Below, in pieces: positions 1 to 12,406 of a DNA stretch of 64,000 nucleotides. Where the stretch lies: positions 711,501 to 775,500 of the forward strand of contig JARFJB010001598.1 of assembly GCA_036346205.1 (NCBI GenBank), written 5' to 3'. Numbering within the stretch: the first letter of the stretch is position 1; every line of letters starts with the position of its first letter. A model generated the notes under the pieces. It ran no database searches and was not told where the DNA came from. It worked only from the letters and a program-made list of their open reading frames with translations. Position numbers and translations under genes: made by a program. Origin of the DNA: Vesta saturnalis. Its lineage: Eukaryota; Arthropoda; Insecta; Coleoptera; Lampyridae.

Positions 1-1142
1 TGAATTAAAAAAATATTAGATGTAAAAGGTTTTTGGTGGTGGCAAGTGAAGCTTGCCCTCAACGAGCACCAATACAAACATTAAGACTCGTTTGGAAAAG
101 TTTATTTAAAATAGTTATAAGTTACGGTAATTACTTTATGGTTTGGTGGCTACTCCTGGGCGGTTTGGGGACAGCGGTTGTTGGCTCCAGGGGCTGCAAA
201 CGGATTCAGGCGCCAGTCAAAGATAAGATAATATCCAGACAGTATTTGGGTCCAATCCTGAACGTATGCGGTTTCCAAACGGATGCTCTAGGTGCTACAG
301 CGCAGGAAAATATTCAGGGTCTTACCCTGTAGTAGAAGGTGTGCCTAAAACAAAGTTAATTCTAACGGACGGCGGATACGGAAGTTGACAAAGGTCATAG
401 GTCCTCTGCACAAACAAAATCCGTCGCCAGTGATTGGTGAAAAATGAATGATTCGTGATAAATACGAGCTCTCTTACATGAGTTCAATTTCCACGGTTCT
501 CAGTTGAATTATCGGTTATCAGGAGGAAAGCAGATTTTTACTACTTGTATCAAAACAAATTAACTAATTTTTAGACTTGATTATAGAGCTAGTATTTATT
601 AAGTGAAATTCAATTTGGTAATTCAAACTACTCTTACCTCACACTCTTCAAGAAATTCAGTTTTCGACTGTGCAATAATGCAGTGAGCACGAAAAAGATA
701 AACATTCGGCCGTGGAACTCGCCTATATAGAATACAAAATATTAAAAAGGGGCGGTTGTATTCCCAAGTGTACTATGATGAGCCAGCAGTATCAGAAGTT
801 GTTTTAATTCATTTTAAATCAATTAATAATGTAATACTGAAATTATTGGTCATTAGATAACGGATCGGTTGATATACAATTTTTGCCATTTTCTACTAAA
901 AACAATGCTTATTCTACTGAATGTTTTAATTAATAATTACGGACACTTTTGTCTGGTTATAACTCAACATTTACAAAAGTCGGTTGCTTCTTGCACATCT
1001 GTTAGCGGTTGGAATGTATTATTAAAAATAGTTTCTTACACAATGGGAACGAGATTACAATTTTCATTGTATTTGTTTACCTGGTTCATGCGACAGAAAT
1101 TATTGCAGGTTTAACTTTAATTAATTATATCGAAAATGTTAT
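1..1142. other. Unassigned AT-rich sequence
   Basis: No recognisable gene, RNA or transposon terminus. Open frames of 99 and 81 codons occur here, but their translations show no family motif or plausible domain composition. I treat the stretch as intergenic or unrecognised repeat DNA up to the TTAA at 1143. Confidence 0.5.
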
Positions 1143-1448
1143 TTAACCCTTTAACGCTCAGTGGCCAAATATTTAACCACCCCAAAAAGTCACTAAATGC
1201 ACAGATAGGTTTTTGTTTCAGAATCAAATTCATGAGTTATATTCAAGTTCAGACGGTAGTAGTAATTATAGTTTTAGCAAAATTTGAATGTCTTGCTGTC
1301 CTTATTTTGTTATAATGGGTGCTAAATAAGTAGCCACTGTACGTTTAAGTTGACTGAGAGTAGATAATGGATGGTGGTCATAATTAAAGCCACTTTTATA
1401 ACTAAACACTTTTTATTGATATTGTAACTTCAGATCATAGAATTATTA

Positions 1449-3307
1449 TTAATTTGCATGAAATGGACCATAACATTCAAGGCGTAGGGCAACGTTGCAG
1501 AAACTGCACACGATATTATATCTTTTCACTTTCTTTTTGGTGCTGCAGTGTGCATACCGTCTGCAAGTTCCTTTCGATGGCAGATGTTCTCCAACGTTTC
1601 GAATTATTTTTAGCTGATTTACTGCTCTTTTTGTGTCCCTCGTTTTGGGTGTAGTGATGACCACTTCTGAAGAGTTTCGCTGAGTTTTACTGTGAAAGCT
1701 TCCAATTAGTTGGTCAGCCAATGTGCTTTGAAATTGTAACTGGGTTTCTGGTTTCACTGGTACAGTTGAAAGCTTCAAGGTTGTCTTATACAAAACATAT
1801 GATTTGACAATGGAACTATCGATTAAATGATAAAATACTTTTAGCCGCCATCGTTTGGATTTCCAAGATATCGAGTAACAAGCGAGTCGCTGATCGAAAC
1901 AATCTACGCCTTCCATATAACGATTGTAATCCATTATACTTTCTGGGCACTGCACACTTTCTCTCTCTCCTGTTTTTGATCTTCGCTTTACTGTAGATCT
2001 AGTGCTGTGATTGTGCATGTTTCAACCAATTACTACGCATTTCTTACCTCTGTCTTTCCATTTGACGATTGAAATATCTCAAGCCATAGCAAAATCCGGT
2101 TCTCCCATTCGCAAACCCTTATCGTTGCACAAATGGTCTTTAGCATAGAATTTTCTGCTGGTTTGCATAGCACCGCAGCCAAATAGGCGTGCAGACAGCA
2201 ATTTATGTAAAAAATCGTTGTGAAAAACCTATCAAAGAAGGGGCAATATCCGAAGTTCTGAAACGTTTGTGCAAGAGCCAAGACAACTTTTTCACCAAAA
2301 GTACTTCCATCACTCAGACTTTCCCTGATACACTTCAAACACCAACATAAATCCTGTTACACTGCACGCAACGACCCAAATCTTGAACCCTCTTTTGATG
2401 GGTTTCAGGGACATGTACTGTTTCAAACTACTTCTACCTTTGAAGGCCACCATACTTTCATCCACCGATAGGTATCTGCTGGGGGTAAATACGTTTTTAT
2501 AGGTAGAGGGCGAAGCTTGTAGAGTTTGTCGAATTTAGGAAAACTTTTTTGGGCATTTTGGTGTTATCATTTAAATGGAGGTACCTCAAAATTTGCAAAA
2601 ATCTTCGCAGTGACATAACATTTGAGATTCTTCCTGAAAAATTGTTAATGGTACTCCAATAAAGTCGCAGAGCAGGCACAGTATGGAATCCCATTATTAC
2701 AAGAATTCCCAAGAACGCTTTTAGTTCTTCGGTACTTAAACGCAACGAAACACCATGCTGATCTGCATAAATGTTAAACTCGTTTACAATTTTATTAAGG
2801 ATAGGCCCCAAGAAGATTAGCAAAACATAAGGTATAAGGTATATAAAGTATAAGGTATATAAAAGGTGAAGAAATGTCAACCTCAACCTTTGGGACAAAA
2901 GGCCTATCAAAATGGTACGAGCTAGACTCTCTGGGATATGATAAAGTTTTAGAAAAGTTAAAAGTATTTGTGTCACATTCTGCATCGCTGCTGGTGTAGG
3001 CATCACTGCTATCATCAGCCACATTATCGCTTAGAAGTGGTGCAATGATCGGGAGATCTGGAATATCGTCTCCGCTAATTTCTTCCTCTTCGTTGTCCAG
3101 TGGAACTTCAGTTGATAAGGGTTGTGGTGAAACATGTGCTCGCATAGCTTGTAGGCGAGGGATAAATCCTCTGGAATCCTCTGCATCACTGTCTCCACCT
3201 TCTCCCGAATCAAAGGCCTGATCGTCTCATACTGAGTTCAGTATTTCATCAAAAACCTCTTGTTGTAACCGCTCCCACTCTTCAAATGTATACTTATCTT
3301 TCATCAT
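1449..3307 (-). pseudogene. piggyBac (DDE_Tnp_1_7, PGBD4-like) transposase, frameshifted
   Basis: Minus-strand pieces in order from 3307 downward form one piggyBac-type transposase. An acidic N-terminus starts near 3307 and has an in-frame stop near 3230. A segment with the family core (YADQHGVSLRLSTEELKAFL, then RFLQILRYLHLND) lies at about 2560-2800. A stretch near 2390-2490 reads LSVDESMVAFKGR, containing the first catalytic Asp. The C-terminal part at 1449-2018 has the conserved GVDCFDQRLACYSI-type block with the third Asp and a Cys-rich tail ending CSFCNVALRLEC. The reading frame shifts at least four times. An AAGGTATAT-rich simple repeat near 2820-2870 interrupts the N-terminal domain. 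The family call is firm; activity is excluded. Confidence 0.85.
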
Positions 3308-3826
3308 GCTACGGAAAGCAGTGAAATTAAAAATCTGAAAATCAGTCACCTGTCTAGCTAGGGAGTGATAATGAATCAACTAACAAAATGCAATAAATAA
3401 AAATGCTCCCAGTGTTTGGTTAGTTACATGCAAATATACAAAAACGTCAAACTAGCAATACTGCAAGGATGCCGAATAAACATTCATGTAAAGTAAGCTA
3501 AAAAATAAAAAAAATTTACAAATTTGCCGAAATTATGTTATATTCAGCTCACAAAAGATAAACATGAGCATCTGAACCCGAAAATATTTTTAGATTATGC
3601 CGCATTCTTATAATTTATCACATAATTTTGAGATTCAGAACCAATAAACGATAACGCCATTTTTTGTACTTACTTGTAATAATATATGCACTTGCAAATT
3701 CTAATGCAGTAAATTAAATTTAATAAATATCTTAATTTTACCAACAATGCACAAAATGCAACATCAACAGATGCACAAACTTGGCAAAGTGGTTAAATTT
3801 TTGACCACTTTTAGCAGTTGTTTCTT

Positions 3827-6204
3827 TTAACCTTCCGTTAGTCTGGTGGTCCAGACTCGCGGTATTAGTCTGGTGGGGTCTATAAGACCTCATAGTGAAT
3901 CGGGTGGAGTTTTTATTTTAAAATACTTTTTTTCAAGGCTAAGATACTTTTTATATAGAAAAAAAAAACAAGCCAAGTGTGGAAAATAGTTTATTACGAA
4001 TTAGAAATATTATCTTATGGTTACAAGAAATGTGAAACTAGTCTGTTTTTACAGTAACATCGATGCATTCTTCACAAAAAAGTGTTGCATGTGGCAGACA
4101 AAGAGTTTTTTAAATAATTGGACTTGCGATCTGAAGATCGCGGACAGACTTCACACCTTCGTTTTTTTTTGGTGGAGAACGTTCGTCGCCAGCGTTTGAT
4201 CGTGATGGTCCAGCTATTGCATTCCGGAGTGTTCGTGGAATTCGTACATTGCTTTGTCTTTGAGTTCGTTGATTCTCCACCAATTGATGACCTAGTGTCT
4301 TCAAAAAATAACGTCTGGGCATGGGATAGTTATGGGTATTATTACGAAACACAATATCAGCATTAATAGCAGCTGTATTCAAAATTGAAAAAAAAACGGT
4401 GAGTGGCCACCTACGACTATTTCTTGAAACGTCATAGGTAGCTGAAAGTTTGTCCATTGTATTGACGCCCCCTTTAGTAAAATTGTAAATTGTCACTATT
4501 TCTGGTTTTTAATTTTCATTTGTTTTGCGATCTATTGCATCATCATGGTGTAGAGTGGAGAAAAGGAAGACATTTTTGTTGTTTTTGTTGACATGTAACA
4601 CACAACTGTGGTATTTTTCTGGAAACCAAACATGCTTGAGTGTCATTTTCTGTCAGCTATAGAGAGGAGACATGGGGACAACTCTCTTTTGTTCTTCTTT
4701 ACGGTTCCAACGGAAGTGAAACGATGTTCAGAAAGTAATCGAGTCATCAGTAGGTAGCTAGTAAACCAATCATCAAATGTTATATTGCGTCCAGTTTTAG
4801 ATATTGGTTCAATAAGGCGTATGACGATTTCTTCACCACTATTGGACTGCTTGAAAGGTCCTTTGGGTTGACTTCCGACGTAAACCTCCGTATTCACGGT
4901 ATAAAAACATCTTGCATCCACTAGAGCAAATATTTTTATTCCATACTGAGATGGCTTATTTGGAATGTACTGACGGAATGAGCATCGGCCACGAAACGAT
5001 TGAAGTTGTTCGTCGATTGTCAAGTATTCACTGGGAGAATAGAATACTTTACATTGGGATGTGAATTGGTCAAATATGGTTCTGATGGCGGCAAGCTTAT
5101 CAATTTTTTGACGCTCATGTCGAGTTTTTGGTTCATCAAAGCTTAGAGCTGCCAATAAAAACCTGAATCTATATAAAGGCATTGTCTTTCTGAACTTCAT
5201 AATACCAGCGTCATCTGAAGCCCAAAGATGGTCTAAATTTTGTCTGCCGGAGCGATATAATCCTGCCAGATATTGCAGACCAAAGAAACCACAGAGTTCT
5301 TCAATAGTTGTATGTTTTACTTTGTATTTATTTTCTTTTGAATACGATGCTGCATTTTCTCAAATTTTCTCGTTAGTTCTCAACACGATTTCTTGTAACA
5401 TGTCATTTGTCACAAACAATTTCCAGCACTCCAAGGGGGATTTCGCCTCTCTGAACTGTGTTCTTACACATGGTAAATGTACAATTATATTTTCAGCCCG
5501 GGTCTTCACACTTTTTCTTGAAACAATTGGCATCTTGAACCATTCTGTTGATTTGTCCATATCCAAATAAAATGGATCCATGTTGTTATCCATTTCAAAA
5601 ATAGCAGCCTCTTCTTCTTCGCTGGAGTCAGAGTTATGTTGAACTAGATTTTCTTCTACGCCGAAGTTGCAGTTGTCTGCCTCCATGTCCTCTATTTGGG
5701 AATCTTCCCCATGTTCTGAACCTGAGCTTATGTCTGTTTGCACCTCTTCATAAAGGGCTAGCAATCTAGCCTGCTCTCTCACAAAATCTCCTATCTTGTA
5801 TCTGAAAATAAATTATTTTGTCACATAACTAACAATAAAACAAGGTACAATAAAAGAATCAAATAATATAAAAAATAAACCATAAATGTATGAGCAATAT
5901 AAGAACAAATATTATTTTCCACTATAACAGGCTATAAGGATACACTATACATGCATGCATAAGTATACAATGAAAAAAAAACAACTTACAGTCGATTATT
6001 AAAAGTGTTGCTGATTTAGTCTGGTGGGGTTCGAAGCTCGTGCTATAATCTCTACTGTAAACCGTGTACTAGCGATCGTTAGAACGGGTCAATATCGGCA
6101 GATACACGGAGCCAAAGCGCTCCGTGAAACTTGTGCGCGTCAGGGCGATACTTAATATGAACGTTGGGGTCTGTCTGACCTCACCAGACTAACGGAAGGT
6201 TTAA
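3827..6204 (-). mobile_element. Inner piggyBac-like transposon inserted in the outer one
   Basis: TTAA at 3827-3830 is followed by CCTTCCGTTAGTCTGGTG. The right end at 6182-6199 is the reverse complement (CACCAGACTAACGGAAGG), followed after one extra T by TTAA (6201-6204). The motif TAGTCTGGTGGGGT recurs subterminally at about 3868 and 6018, as expected for transposase binding sites. Size is about 2.37 kb. It lies wholly within the outer piggyBac, so it inserted later. Its coding region is better preserved than the outer one, which fits that order. Confidence 0.88.
4110..5810 (-). pseudogene. piggyBac transposase, nearly complete with few lesions
   Basis: Reading the minus strand from about 5800: an acidic N-terminus (SSGSEHGEDSQIEDMEAD), a segment out of frame with it (GIMKFRKTMPLYRFRFLLAA), then the catalytic core. 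All three Asp motifs are visible: LTIDEQLQSFRGRC, NITFDDWFTSYLL and GGVNTMDKLSATYDVSR. The C-terminal tail near 4110 is basic and followed by Cys/His residues. A TTATTTTCAG acceptor-like motif near 5800 suggests a short upstream exon. Lesions are a stop or shift at about 5345-5360 and loss of frame between 4640 and 4500. It belongs to the DDE_Tnp_1_7 family (cut-and-paste at TTAA). Probably inactive but young. Confidence 0.85.
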
Positions 6205-6388
6205 AGGACACCTGCCGCAAACGTACTGTACTAAGGCATAGTGAGTGAGATACTTGACCACCGAACATTCCTACGACGGCAAATGCCTTTACGGTCGAGA
6301 TATAATGAAGAACACTTATCGACAAGCATTTAGCCACCGTGCAGTAAAGTAATGTCCGCAAAGTTTCGCCTGAGCGTTAAAGGGTTAG

Positions 6389-7149
6389 CAATCTAATTTT
6401 CCAAATAATCAATTCATTTATAAGAACGGTGTTAATTATTAATTGTTTTATTAATTTGAGACTCTCTTTACAGGGTTTCAAATTCTATTTTTGAATAATT
6501 TGGTGTATTTAACTCTATCTAATATTAATGTAAAGGTTTTGGATGTAATTTTCCATTTAAAAGTTGCGTTTTAGTACAAACTGAGATATTATTGATCAAG
6601 TTTTAATTTTGGGATATCGATAACAGAAAATTTGCATTTATATTAATGGTGTAATTATTTGTAGTACTTAATTTCATTCTTATCAATATGTAACGGTGAG
6701 TACTTAATTAATGGGCGGACTTAATTACGGGTTTTGTTAGCGGAGTAAAAGAGAAAAAAACTAATATTCACATAGATTTGGCAACTTAAAGGGAAATAAA
6801 CAGGAGATCTTTGACCCTCAACAGTAAAAGAGAAATTAAATCAAATTTCAATACCCACTTTAAAATTGAAAAGAAAATGTTTAAAGTATGTCCCTTCGGT
6901 CTTTAGCTTAAATATAAGCTAAATTACTAAGTAAACAAAAAAAATTTCTGAAAGTAGCTTTTAGTGAAACACTAAATTAAATATCGGGCGTGGAACACCA
7001 CACGACCTTGCAATCTACGAAATGGGAATTAAAAGAACTGGAATAATTTTAATGACATTTTTTTAGAATAATTACGCAAATTACGAAAATATGCAAAATT
7101 GTAAAAACAAAAACAATAATCCAAACAAACGTTTAAAACTTCATGTCTG
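6389..7149. other. Unassigned AT-rich sequence
   Basis: No gene or terminus recognised between the outer piggyBac and the gypsy remnant. Confidence 0.5.
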
Positions 7150-7910
7150 AGAAAGGTTAATAGACATCATATTACGCTTCCACCTTGAGAATTTGCTTGG
7201 GTGAGCACAGCACCGACTCCAAAATTGGAGGCATCCGTTTGAATGATAAAAGGAGGCGAAAACTGGACAAGAGAGTATAGGACTGGAGACTAAATGCTCT
7301 TTAGGTGAAAGAAAAGCACGATCACATTCGGAGGACCAAACAAAACTAAGTCAAAGAAGGTATAAGAGAGGAAAAGTTGGGAATAAAAAGTCCATACCAT
7401 CCAGCCATTCCAACAAGATTACGGTTACATTAGAAGGAATAGGGCTATCAGGAATAGCGCTGACCTTGTCGGGATCCACCAAGAGACTATCCTTATTGAC
7501 GAAATGTCCAAGGTATTTTAACTTCGAACGACAGAAATTACATTTTACGGTCTTAAAGTGAGACCAGCACTTTCAAAAATTGAAGAACAGTTTGTTGGAC
7601 AGAAGGCAATTCAGAGAGGGAGGTCAAATGGTCAGAGGAGATGGCAACAGGAGGACAAGTATCGAAAGGTTATAGGCCATGACGGAAACAACATTAATAG
7701 ACTTCCAAAAGTCGTCCCAAGAATTAACTGTTGAGATACTTCTGGAGCTACCAAGCTGTTAATAGTGACTGTCTTTGATTCTATACTAATTGGTAACAAA
7801 GTTTGACCCAAAATGTGGCATTTACTATCATTAACGAGAACACAGGAAGAAATATCTAAGGGAGATTGTAACGGTATAAACGGCTGGTAGAACGGGATTA
7901 CAGATAAATT
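7150..7910 (-). pseudogene. Ty3/gypsy pol fragment: protease end, partial RT, RNase H start
   Basis: Minus-strand translation in changing frames gives, in order: a protease C-terminal half (VNDSKCHILGQTLLPI, then QQLILGTTFG, the ILG block of retropepsins) at about 7660-7860; the end of a reverse transcriptase with KCNFCRSKLKYLGHFVNKD and the following DPDKVSAI at about 7450-7560; and the RNase H start IIQTDASNFGVGAVLTQ at about 7180-7245. The TDAS and GVGAVL motifs and the YLGH-V block are diagnostic of Ty3/gypsy pol. Most of the RT, including the YVDD region, is missing, so the copy is deleted internally as well as frameshifted. It pairs in order with the gag-protease piece at 10290-11047. 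Confidence 0.78.
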
Positions 7911-10285
7911 GGCCTTTTTGCCCCGACTAGCCAGCGTATGGGTGTGGGTATGATGTTGCTAAGTTTTGCACATCCAGAATAGTAAATCATACGTAAGTCA
8001 AAATAGGGGATGAAGACGTAATCAGTCGGTTTTTGGGCGCCAGAATGTTTGGTAGTCAAAATAAGGGTCGTCGTGCCAAAATTACGAGTACATAGCGTGT
8101 CTAAACATACAAAAAACATACGCTTACCTATCCGCAATCAATTCTAGGTGTGCTGGACAGCAACTCAGCAAACCACCTGAAATAGGGCTTCAAAATAGCA
8201 CTACACGCCTGTCAAATAAAAGCGTGATAAACACTCAATAAATTTACGTTACTACACCTCAGTGTAAATAATTAGGCATTAACTAATGATCAAAACAAAA
8301 AAAAAACAAGCTATAGAATGCACTCTAAATGAATTAATACTCAACTAAAAAAAAATCAAATAAAACACTAAATATCATTAACGCTATTACTCAATAATAA
8401 AAAAACTAACTTCGTTACGTTAAAATTTTACGCTTCTAAATTACTGGAAAACTTGCAATTTGCAAAAAAAACTTTTAGGTAACACAAAAGGGTTTCCATA
8501 GAATTAAAACACATTTATAAAACCTAACAAAGCTATAATGAAATAATAAAAAAATAATATAAATGTAAACATACGATAATGCGTAAAAAAAAATAACAAA
8601 TGCTTAATGGGCGAGAGGATGTCTGATCAGAATGCTGCTTAACGCCGTTCTAAATGGTTTAACCTATATATATTTCGTGGATTATATAACCACACTACTA
8701 CAGGGTCAATTGCCCTTTACTACTAAAATAAAATAAACAAAGTGTGAAGGCGGAGCGTTAGAATTATGATTAATTACACTAAATAAATTTAAAACAACAA
8801 CTTAATTTAACAAAAAAAACGACACCGCTTTCAAACCTTCGTTAACACAAAAAAAATAGTCCGAAACACAAAAATCTTGAAAATATTCAATAAAAAAAAC
8901 ACAATATTATATTACCTTAAGGTCTAGAATCACACCTCTCCTGTGTTACAACAAATGAAAATGATGACCTGGTGATCGGTTACTGCTATAACGGAAATGA
9001 AATCTCCCTGCTCTGACAAAATGATGAATGAGATGTTGACTACTGTTCTTTTATACACAAACGATTCCTTGATTGAATCTCGTTAAAATGCTACTGCATA
9101 AATTAAAAACTTCTTTTAAAATAATAATTTGAGCGCTCAACTTGATTGTTAACTTTTATCTTTGAAACAGTTTTATTTCCACTAATCATCCAAAAGGTTA
9201 ATAACTTGTTTAAATAACTATAAATTTTAATATATTGCGAAAGTTTCTTTATCTTTAAACACGCTTTGCACGGTAATTAAGAGGCACTACAAGAACGTTA
9301 ATGTTTTTTTTTAAAACCGCAAAAGCGATATAAACCAATGAGTTCACCGAAGCACTAATATAACACGACGACGATCTCTAGGTGACTTGATGACGTTAAA
9401 TCGAAATCGGCACTAGGTATAATCCTTTGGTGATTGAACAGTTTTAATAAAATCCCTATACAGGTCTTCTTCAGAAGTAGCTTAACTACCCTTACTACAC
9501 AAAAAAGTATGTTCGTTAAACACCACAAGATCCAATATATCAACGTTCTAAAACACCCCTTAAAGCGTAACAACAAGCGTTACCGTACTAGTACACGAGA
9601 GCGCGATCAGTTTCAGAATCCCAAATCATTACCAAAAAAATCCATCTTTGATTTTTAAATCCCACTACTCACAAAAAATCTTATCTAATTTAATTCCACC
9701 AATTAAAAAAACGGAAGGAGAAGATAAGGTACCCCCAACACAAACTTCGTTTCCATCCGTCAGGGCCCGATAGTTTTCAAAATTTTAAATATCAGCAAAC
9801 TCAACGTGAAACGTATCCCTATATTTTCGTTAAAGTGCAAGCAATTAGTCCCACATTCTTCCTCTATGACTTAAAACCAACATACTCAATATTAATCTGA
9901 ACCACTATAACTAACCGTCTTCATGTCGCCAATATGACATCATATACATATAAATCTACGTTCTTTCTATAATTTTTAAGGAAATCAAACCAAATAAACG
10001 TTATTTACACTTATATATAACTATATACAAATAAACGTTACTCAAACTTCTATAAACGGGGAATAATAAGGAAAACAACCTAAATTACGGAATAATAATT
10101 CACAAACAAAACAAACTAAAGCTCGCCACACACCTTCCCTAAAGGTCTCCACACACGTATAACAAATTCATTCATAAAACTCAACTTGACAACAACAAAA
10201 AAATGTATATACGGAATCTAACTAAGTGCATAGAATTACAAACAAAATTACGCAATACGTATACAGGGTGTTCAAAATACCCTAA
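7911..10285. other. About 2.4 kb of foreign DNA inside the gypsy protease region
   Basis: This stretch separates the two halves of one gypsy protease, so it looks like an insertion. It is AT-rich with no protein homology that I can see. On the minus strand it shows a TATA-like box at 9049-9054 and a TGGCGCCC motif near 8035, the sequence complementary to a lysine tRNA end in many LTR elements. A TGTATACG start near 10270 and an AAACA end near 8049 could be LTR ends. I did not find a second LTR copy, so a solo LTR or a rearranged element is only a suggestion. Confidence 0.3.
9049..9054 (-). promoter_or_regulatory. Possible LTR-type TATA box
   Basis: Minus strand reads GTATAAAAGAACAGTAGTC, a clean TATA box followed within about 30 bases by a CATCTCATTCATC initiator-like stretch. 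It fits a retrotransposon promoter, but no flanking LTR pair was identified. Confidence 0.25.
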
Positions 10286-10289
10286 CAAG

Positions 10290-11047
10290 ATAAAGGCGGG
10301 TTTAGGCGCTGGAGGATTTGCCAACCAGGTACACCAAGAATCGTGCGGGAAGAACCGCTATCCAAAAGACATTTAAAGCTATGGCTAAATACGGACACTT
10401 TAAGGGAAGGACGTTCGTCATTTCTGACACTTGCAAAAACGAAATCTAACAAAAACTATTGTTTATCGTCTAAGCCAGCAAAATGAGTTTGCGAGATTAA
10501 AGAAATACTGGAGTTTTCTCCTCGGTTAGAGCACTCAGACACTAGTTTCATGAACGTGGAGAACCAACTGGGCATTTTGGTTTAGTTATTCCCGGTTTTC
10601 CACAACCGTAACAGTGACGCTGTTGAGGCTCTGGACACTGCGGGGAGAGATGGCCCATTTTTGTGCAATTCCAACAACGTACAGGTTTAGAGGTAGGTTT
10701 AGAGGAGTTTATAGGACCAAAGAATGTGAAGAGTTCTCGCCAGATTCAACGTATGCAAGACTAGGTTCGAGCAGTTTGGAAGTTTTTCTAGAAGGAGGAG
10801 GTTTAAAGGTTTCTACATTCTGTTCGTTGTGTTCTAATTTTTTGGCAAATGAGAGAAGTTGTGAGATAGATGTGATTTGGGTTAAATCTAATGCTGTTTG
10901 GTAAAACCGAGTGAGATTGAATTCCACGAAGTATACTGATCTAGCAGTGGTTGATATACAGCTTAAGCTTATACAGGTATGATGCTTAAATATTTCTTTG
11001 AAATATTTACTAAACTTTTCGTAAATACTTTTAATTTTATTTATCAT
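10290..11047 (-). pseudogene. Ty3/gypsy gag (zinc knuckle) and protease start
   Basis: The minus-strand ORF at 10709-11047 ends in a gag-like stretch (QITSISQLLSFAKKLEHNEQ, then KPPPSR and LEPSLAYVE). After a frame change, about 10635-10690 encodes CWNCTKMGHLSPQC, a CX2CX4HX4C zinc knuckle; a second, incomplete knuckle (CYGCGKPG) follows at about 10590-10620. Further down, about 10300-10400 encodes SFKCLLDSGSSRTILGVPG, with the DSG active site of retropepsins. Gag packages element RNA and protease processes the polyprotein. The reading frame is broken at several points. Orientation and order match the pol fragment at 7150-7910. Confidence 0.78.
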
Positions 11048-12356
11048 ATAATTATTTGATTTAAAGTTATTGTATAATTAAATACAATAATTTATCTCTA
11101 TACAAATTTTATTTAATCGAAATTTTTTAAATTTTATTTCTTTTGAAATAATAACACCATGTTAACTTTGTTAAAATAAGTTTATATTAAAAAAATAATT
11201 GAAAACATGGTTTAACTTCGATTGTTTAACGATAGCACATCACTCGTACAAATAATTCACGTTATCCTTACTCATTATGTATTTCAAAAATTGTTTTGGT
11301 ATCTGAATTATTTTAGGTTATACGAAATACAAGATCAATCTTAAATCTGAACTCATGTACACATCGAGTGATATGCTTTTAGCTTGAAGGATTGATAGAG
11401 ACTGTTTGAAAAATATAACCTAACCTAACAACCTATTTGATTGTAACAATTTTTATATGCAAACATAACATACCTTAATTCTGATTGGATAATCATATTT
11501 CTGAAATTTGCAAATTATTACTTTTATATAGTTTTTATATGAGGGCATACCTTAAAAACATGATTATTTTTTAAATCTACACAAAATTTCCGTTCCACCG
11601 ATACCTCATATGCTCTATTTCTTTTTAAAATGTTTAATTCATTTAAATTTCAATAATTATGCAGTTTTACGTATACAAATTTACTTATATCTAACTTATC
11701 TTACTTTCTACAGGAAAACTATAAATAGAAATGGATTCTATGATCCAAAAAATATAAGGATACATCAGTCTCTAACACAATTATAGTTTATTTTGAAAAT
11801 TTCTATCTCAACCTCTATATTCATACTTAACATAACATGGTTTCTCAATACTTGCACTTAATTTGCATTTACAATGTTATTTTAAGTTGCAACCCTTTCT
11901 CTTTGCACTAACATGTAAGTTATTTTCATAATAATTGTTTAATTTCACATTTGACACTTGTAAGTTCTATGAATCTCTTCTAATTTCGTCTTTTATTTTA
12001 CAATTTAACATACACTTTACTTCACCTACATTAACTGATGCTACCAGAATAGGATTTCCTTATTGAAGCAAATACATATTCTAACACTTCCGAAGATGAT
12101 CAGAAACTAATAGCATGAATAATTCTGTTGTACAGCCATGATTAAAATGTAATACATGTGAAACTTGAATTAAATAGCTAACAACATGCCATATAACTAC
12201 ATATGTACTTAGTTTTATGTTAAATTGATCTTATGCAATTTGCGGTTACATATATGTGTTTAATCAATTCCTTCTCAATGACTCTTTGTTTAATGTATCT
12301 TTTATTCTGAGCTTATTTCTATATTACCATGATATTTATTATTGTAAATATCATCT

Positions 12357-12358
<2 letters not shown>
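11048..12358. other. Unassigned AT-rich sequence
   Basis: Low-GC sequence with no ORF of note, no repeat termini and no RNA gene recognised. Confidence 0.5.

Positions 12359-12403
<45 letters not shown>
12359..12403. repeat. (TA)n microsatellite, left flank of foldback element
   Basis: About 22 uninterrupted AT dinucleotides directly abutting the left end of the transposon at 12404. A matching array abuts the right end. Confidence 0.95.

Positions 12404-12406
<3 letters not shown>

Larger units (their letters stand above)
1143..6388 (-). mobile_element. Outer piggyBac-like DNA transposon, split by a nested piggyBac
   Basis: The left end reads TTAA (1143-1146) followed by CCCTTTAACGCTCAG. 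The right end at 6370-6384 is the exact reverse complement of that 15-mer and is followed by TTAG, a one-base-decayed TTAA. TTAA duplication and short perfect inverted ends are hallmarks of piggyBac. Removing the inner element (3831-6200) leaves about 2.9 kb, a normal size for the family. The transposase remnant at 1449-3307 is on the minus strand. The element is dead: its coding region is broken in several frames. Confidence 0.88.

Noticed and set aside
33..332. 99-codon ORF at the window start
   Set aside because: No domain, odd composition, and no supporting context.
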